Assembly: GCA_025786725.1 (NCBI GenBank)
Contig: JAHLTZ010000058.1
Location: forward strand, 1 to 64,000
Source of the DNA: Syncephalis fuscata
Taxonomy: Eukaryota > Zoopagomycota > Zoopagomycetes > Zoopagales > Piptocephalidaceae
Direction of reading: 5' to 3'
DNA length: 64,000 bases
Shown here: piece after piece, positions 58,601 through 64,000 of the stretch
Layout: each line of letters starts with the position of its first letter
Position numbering within the stretch: the first letter of the stretch is position 1
Translations under genes and position numbers: made by a program
Notes under the pieces: model-generated
Databases searched by the model: none
The model's input: the letters and a program-made list of their open reading frames with translations, nothing else
What the model was told of the DNA's origin: nothing

Positions 58601-61600
58601 ATCTTGTGTGGACCACCCGATAATAGAATATGGCATCTTTACTGTTCTCAATGTGATCAAGCATTACCAGAATCTATTTATAAAAGATTAAAAATAGATA
58701 TGGATACTGGAGAGATAGTAACACCAATAGCCTGGTCAACACAACAATTAATAGGATTTAGAGAATTGTTACATCATCGAAATGCATCGGAACAAGTACA
58801 AATAATAGCCATGAATAGTATTACTCGATGTGCAATACATTTACCGGATGAACAGCTTGTACATTTTACAGAAAATATTATGGGTTTTTGTATAAAGTCA
58901 CTATTTCAATCAAAGTCATCGATCCGTATGGCTACTAGGTAGATAGTAATAGTGCTCTATGTATAATTATAATTAATACTAGCTATTATGGTTATTAATA
59001 GTAATATGTTGGAACGATGGGCTTATCGATGTTCGCCACTATATACAGCATCCAATGGAAGCAATAATACGCGTAATAACAACAATACACTGATAAGTCA
59101 TGGATCCAATGTGAACATTGATTACATTTTTGAATGTTTATCACGAATATTGAGTCAAAACAAGACTCGTCCATCAACTCATTTAATTACTACTATTCAA
59201 AATGTTGTATGGTAAGCAATATAGATAACACAATATATAGTATGTTACATGTAATTAATTATGTATTTATTAACAGTTCTGGTTTATTGGCTGAACAATG
59301 TTGGTGGCCAATTAAAATACTAATTAATCTATATGAAGATCATCCATCGCCACTTAGACGTACCATTTTACAATCAGTAAGTATCAATTAAATACAGTAT
59401 ATACTAATTAATCATCTAATCATTTAATCATCTAATAATCATAGTTATCAAAGACATCAAAATATTATGGATATCAACATTTAAGTGAATGGATTGAATT
59501 GTATAAAACACAATTGGCCCAACATTTACTGGATCAATTGGCAAATAAGCCATTTAAACTTTCAAATATGGTTGAATATCTTACTGGACAGTCAATCGAT
59601 GAATATCTTACCGATACGCTTATTGATACAGTGCCTAATATTATTCTACACAGAGATGACATACGTTTACAGATATTAACAGCACAACTTGGTAAATCTC
59701 GACCTGGAGAGATTTGTATGGAAGTACTGCCGAATATATTTTCCCATTTACTCCTTGTGATGCCCAAAGAGTTAGAGCCCATTATTGAATGGTTAACCAA
59801 GCGATTAGCTACTAGAGAAACGATTAATGTAGCACATATACTTCAAGTATGTATGGTAGATCTTGTAATGGAACTATTATACGAGTTAGGTGATGAAAAA
59901 ACGAGTCGTCAACAAAAGGTAATAACAATCTATAGATAATGGTTAATATTAATATTGATAGTGGATTAGGCACAACGAGCATTTCTATTTCTTATTAAAA
60001 TGACTGCAGTAGATAAAGATGTCAATAGTGTTAATATGGATACAGATGACGGTATCGCAACATTAGTGACACCACTTGTTAAGCCACATGCATTGGCATT
60101 ATTATCAAAATTTGGTACTCGTTTAATAGATTCGTTTGAACAACAGTCGGAACAACATCCAATTGTTTATAATAAATCAATAAGTATTGGTACTAAACTT
60201 GTTCGAGCACTTGGATATTTTCTTTCATTCTTAAAAGAAGAAACATTTACCATTTATCCACAGGTAATTTGTAAATGTTGATTAATATTAATACAGTTAT
60301 TGATCTATTGATTATTTAGGTCATTTCAATACTTCAAGGATTACCGGGACATTTATGGGTACAAGAGGCAGCAACCAAAACATGGGAAATATTATTACAC
60401 CAATTAGGTGCAGATCATATTGATAAAGTGATTGTACATTATGTGGCATTTATATTTAGTAATACAGCCATTTATACAACATCGATGAAACAAAATATTA
60501 CTGAATTTCTAACCAGTATATTATCAAATAACAATACTCTATCTGTGGAGACATATCAATTATTAAGAGGATTTCGTTTACCAAAGGATATGGAATATAG
60601 TGCATTACACGCACTAGAGCCATGGTGCCAATCGATTGAACCGGTTCAACTAGCTCAATCTCAACTGCAATTAATGCGACATAAAAGCTTTATTGTAGTC
60701 CAACTTGCTTTACATGAATTCGAGTGTACACTTGCTCAGCATACAAATTTAATGATTACTGGATCGGACGAAAGTGCAGTATTAGATGCATCACTCACTT
60801 CACAGGCTATTTCAACTTGCTTTGATTTGCTATTTAATTACGATAGCAATAATCGACGTATCCAACATGCTTGTGTTCGATGTTTAGGAGCTATTGGAGC
60901 CATTGATCCAAGCAGAGTTGCTGTTTGTTCGCCAAGAAAGTTACTGCCTTTAACGGCGCTTATTCAGCCACCACAGATTTGTTTGGATTTTGCGTGGTCG
61001 TTAATTAAAGATAAACTGTTACAAGAGTTTTTTGCCGCACCCGATGCCACAAGTCAAGGTCATATGGCCTATACACTACAGTGCATGCTTGCCTATTGCG
61101 GTATGCGTACAGTGGCTACCGCTACCGCTTCTTTCTTCTCGACCGAATGGATTAATGCGTATTGGCGTCGATTATCCGCCGATGAATGTCGTACATTGGA
61201 GCCATTTAGATCCTCGCGTTATTCGGTCAAACTACAACTACCCGATGAATTTCCTCAGCCAATTTATGCACATCAATCAAGCTTCCGAGGCTGGCTAAGT
61301 ATGTGGTCGCAAAGTTTACGTAAATCGTTACGAACACCACATATTCGTAAGCTATTTAGTGCTTGTAAAAGTGCTATTGCCAGTGAAGAATGTACAGTAG
61401 CACAACATATTCTACCTCATTTAGTGCTTAATGCACTTCTCGATGGATCTGTTAATACACGTGAACGTATCATCGATGAAATACTAGCCGTATTAAACGA
61501 TGTGAAAGATTGGGAAAGCTCGAGTCAGAAACGACATCTTTGTGTGGAGGTATGAACTAATAATAATAATAATAAGTATAATATTTATAGCTTGTAAATG

Positions 61601-64000
61601 ATTATTTAGATGGTGGCGTCAATTGTAGAACAATTGTTTGGATGGATTAAAACACAGAAACGACAAGCTATTTTACGAACATCGACGAGTGGATCAATAT
61701 CGAATTCATTGCCTTCGCTAGCCTCGTTATCGCCTTCGACAGCATTATCAGCAGTGGCAACTGTGCCAACCCATTATATTACTCAGCTTGAACGCCTATT
61801 AGCGGCTATTCCTCGTGATTTGTTGGCTGAAGCAGCCTTTAATTGTAAAGCTTATGCCCGGGCATTTCTTCACTATGAACATTACGTTCGTGAACAGCGT
61901 AGTCTACTAACTGACGAAGAGATGCGTCCACTCTATCATCGACTACAGCATATGTATACATTTGCTGATGAACCGGATATTGTAGATGGTATCTCAACAA
62001 AGTTCCCTCAAAAGTCGATTGAACAGCAAGTATTTGAGCATGAAACGGCCGGTCGATGGACAGCAGCTCAAACTTGTTACGAGTTGGTTATCCAACGTAA
62101 TCCATCGTCACTTGCAACACATCTTGGCTATATCAATACATTACGTCAGCTGGGAAGACTTGGTAGGTGATTTTTATAGTTTTCATAGTTATATTAATTG
62201 TTTATTAGAATCATTAAGAATGCATGTAGCTGGATTAAAGCAGTTAGAAGAACAGATGTTGCTTAATCAACCTACAGCAAAGCCATTGATTGAACATGCA
62301 TCAAAAGCTGTATCTAAACATTGGGAACCAGCACTTAATACTGAATTATTAACAGCCAGCTGGAGTTTGCATAACTGGAATGAGTTGGATCAATTGATAG
62401 ACAAGTCAAGCTATGAACCATCATTTGAAAGTGATTTAGCACTTATTTTACAATCGATTAAGCACCGAGATGCCACTTTATTGGAACAGCGACTTATGGC
62501 CACACGGGAACGATTACTGCCCTCGTTGACCGCGGCGTGTGCCGAATCCTATCGACGTGCTTATGATCAAACACTAAAACTGCATATGCTGCATGATATC
62601 GAGACATTTGCTATTGGAAAGCTTGGCATGTCATTAAGTTATGTTGATAGAACGGCGGCTGTATCACTGGCAGAATGGCCACAGCGATTACAGTCAACGA
62701 TGGCCACGTTTAAGGCGCGTGAACCCATTCTACGCTTACAACGGGCCCTATTAAGTATAGCTCAGTAAGTAGAATAATAACAGTTATAGAATATATATTA
62801 ACATATATATATATATATATATATATATAGGAGTGAACCACGAGAGATGGGTGAATCATGGCTTACAACGGCCAGTCTAGCTCGAAGAACCGGTATTGGG
62901 GAAATGGCCCATGTAGCGTCATTGCAAGCAGAGCAGTTAAATGTGCCATGGGCTGGTTTACAGCTAGCAAAACTTCATTGGGAAAATGGTCAACGATCCT
63001 CGGCTATCCAACTACTTGATGCATTAAGACAGACGCAGCCAACTAACGCTTCTCCATGGACTGAGACACAAAAAGCCAAGGTAATTACAATTACAATTAC
63101 AATTACAAGTGTTTTATTCATTATAACTAATTATTTAAATCTAGATGAATTTATTACGTGTACGCTGGATGGAAGAAACAGGATCGAGTAAATCAAATGT
63201 ACTTATTATAAAGTATACAGAAATTGTTAAAGAACATCAAGAGTAAGTAGAATTAGTGAATTTATTAAATTACTAATCGCTGTTATTATAGTTTTGAAGA
63301 TGGCTATTTCTATTTTGCTCGTTATTTTAACAAGCTTTCCGATAATCAAGCGAATATTTCACGTGGTGAAACAGCAGAACAACATTCAGATGCAGCAAGG
63401 TATATATTTAATTACTAAAGAAGTGTTAATTAATGATTATGATAGATTATTGCAACAGCAGCAACGAGAAGAGAAGCGTGTAGAATACGCGAGACATGCA
63501 TGTAAATTATACGCTCAAACTTTAGTTGCTGGATCCAAGTATATTCATCAAGCAATGCCCAAACTACTTACTCTATGGCTTGATTTAGGTGCACAAATAC
63601 TACCAGAACGAGAACATGTGATGTAAATGCCCTATATATATATATACTATTTATTGTAACAATGATGATGATGATAGGCGTCGTTTAATTGATGGCAAAG
63701 ATAAATTGGGCGAACATATGAAAGAATTAAATAATAGTATTATTCGGCGAATGGATAAGATTGCTCCACATCAGGTATAAAATAGTCATTAATATGATTA
63801 GTATTGATATTAATTGTAGTTATTTAGTTTTTAATGGCATTCTCTCAAATGGTATCACGTATTTGTCATCCAAATACTACAGTATTTCCTATTCTTGAAC
63901 GATTGATCATTCAAGTGTTGGCCAGTTATCCACAACAAGCACTTTGGAGTCTGATGAGTGTGGCGCGTTCTACGTATATTAAGCGATCCAATCGCTGTGC
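55696..64000 (+). CDS. ATR/Rad3/Mec1 checkpoint kinase, 5' part (cut by the window edge)
   Basis: Large PI3K-like kinase that signals replication stress and DNA damage. The gene starts at ATG 55696 and runs off the right edge. It has many short introns; most of the N-terminal part is HEAT-like helical repeats with little sequence identity. The family is fixed by the FAT domain: YTFADEPDIVDGIS (about 61957-62000), AAQTCYELVIQRNP, WPQRLQSTMATFKAREPIL and the final YPQQALWSLMSVARSTYIKR just before the edge, which matches the segment preceding the kinase domain in ATR. The kinase domain and FATC lie outside. At least two one-base frame breaks are likely: one near the end of exon 1 (about 55915) and one near 56150. 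Exon borders between 56.4 and 60 kb are uncertain. Confidence 0.8.

Overview
The window reads as nuclear DNA of an AT-rich fungus, probably an early-diverging (non-Dikarya) lineage. Genes are cut by many short introns (mostly 45-80 nt, GTAAGT-type donors, TAG acceptors). The gene content fits a fungus: an AA11-like copper oxygenase, a GRIP golgin, a Gcn20-type ABCF protein, a Pyp/Ptp2-like MAPK phosphatase with a rhodanese domain, a WW-MyTH4-RhoGAP protein and an ATR/Rad3 kinase. No bacterial, organellar or viral signal was seen.

Layout, left to right. 0.4-3.9 kb (-): tyrosine phosphatase. 6.4-7.2 kb (+): unknown Ser/Pro-rich protein. 7.7-8.8 kb (+): CBS-domain protein. 9.15-9.43 kb: SINE-like retroposon with a 15-bp target duplication. 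9.6-10.9 kb (+): alpha/beta hydrolase. 11.9-19.4 kb: tandem family of multi-pass membrane proteins, two intact copies and one decayed. 20.5-21.2 kb (+): AA11-like LPMO with an in-frame stop. 21.4-23.4 kb (-): mRNA cap methyltransferase CMTR1. 23.6-24.5 kb (+): zinc-ribbon OB-fold protein. 24.8-29.1 kb (-): golgin. 30.7-35.3 kb (+): two microexon genes. 36.7-38.3 kb (-): secreted Shewanella-like phosphatase. 39.7-43.3 kb (-): TBC RabGAP. 47.2-50.5 kb (+): WW-MyTH4-RhoGAP. 51.3-52.4 kb (+): DGAT2. 52.6-55.4 kb (-): GCN20/ABCF. 55.7 kb to the right edge (+): ATR, cut before its kinase domain.

The most remarkable object is the pair of genes at 30.7-32.0 and 33.4-35.3 kb. Each has one normal first exon (a signal peptide ending in a dibasic Arg-Arg), followed by a run of introns of nearly constant length (about 80 nt). 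Consecutive introns are separated by exactly three nucleotides. In the 33.4-kb gene there are 22 introns and 21 such 3-nt microexons. All introns are phase 1, and splicing them gives an open frame that ends in TAA at the first base after the last acceptor. The whole predicted mature peptide (21 residues) is therefore encoded one amino acid per exon. The 30.7-kb paralogue has 13 microexons spelling an unrelated 14-residue peptide behind a similar signal sequence. The repeat unit (intron plus one codon, about 83 bp) conserves the splice signals and varies the codon. This looks like a system for building hypervariable secreted peptides.

A second window-wide pattern concerns sequence quality. About ten genes, several of them conserved housekeeping genes, each carry one frame break of the same kind: one base is missing, usually in or next to a short homopolymer, and putting one base back makes the exon sum divisible by three. 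This most likely reflects assembly errors. It means that the one-base lesion in the 30.7-kb microexon paralogue may not be real.
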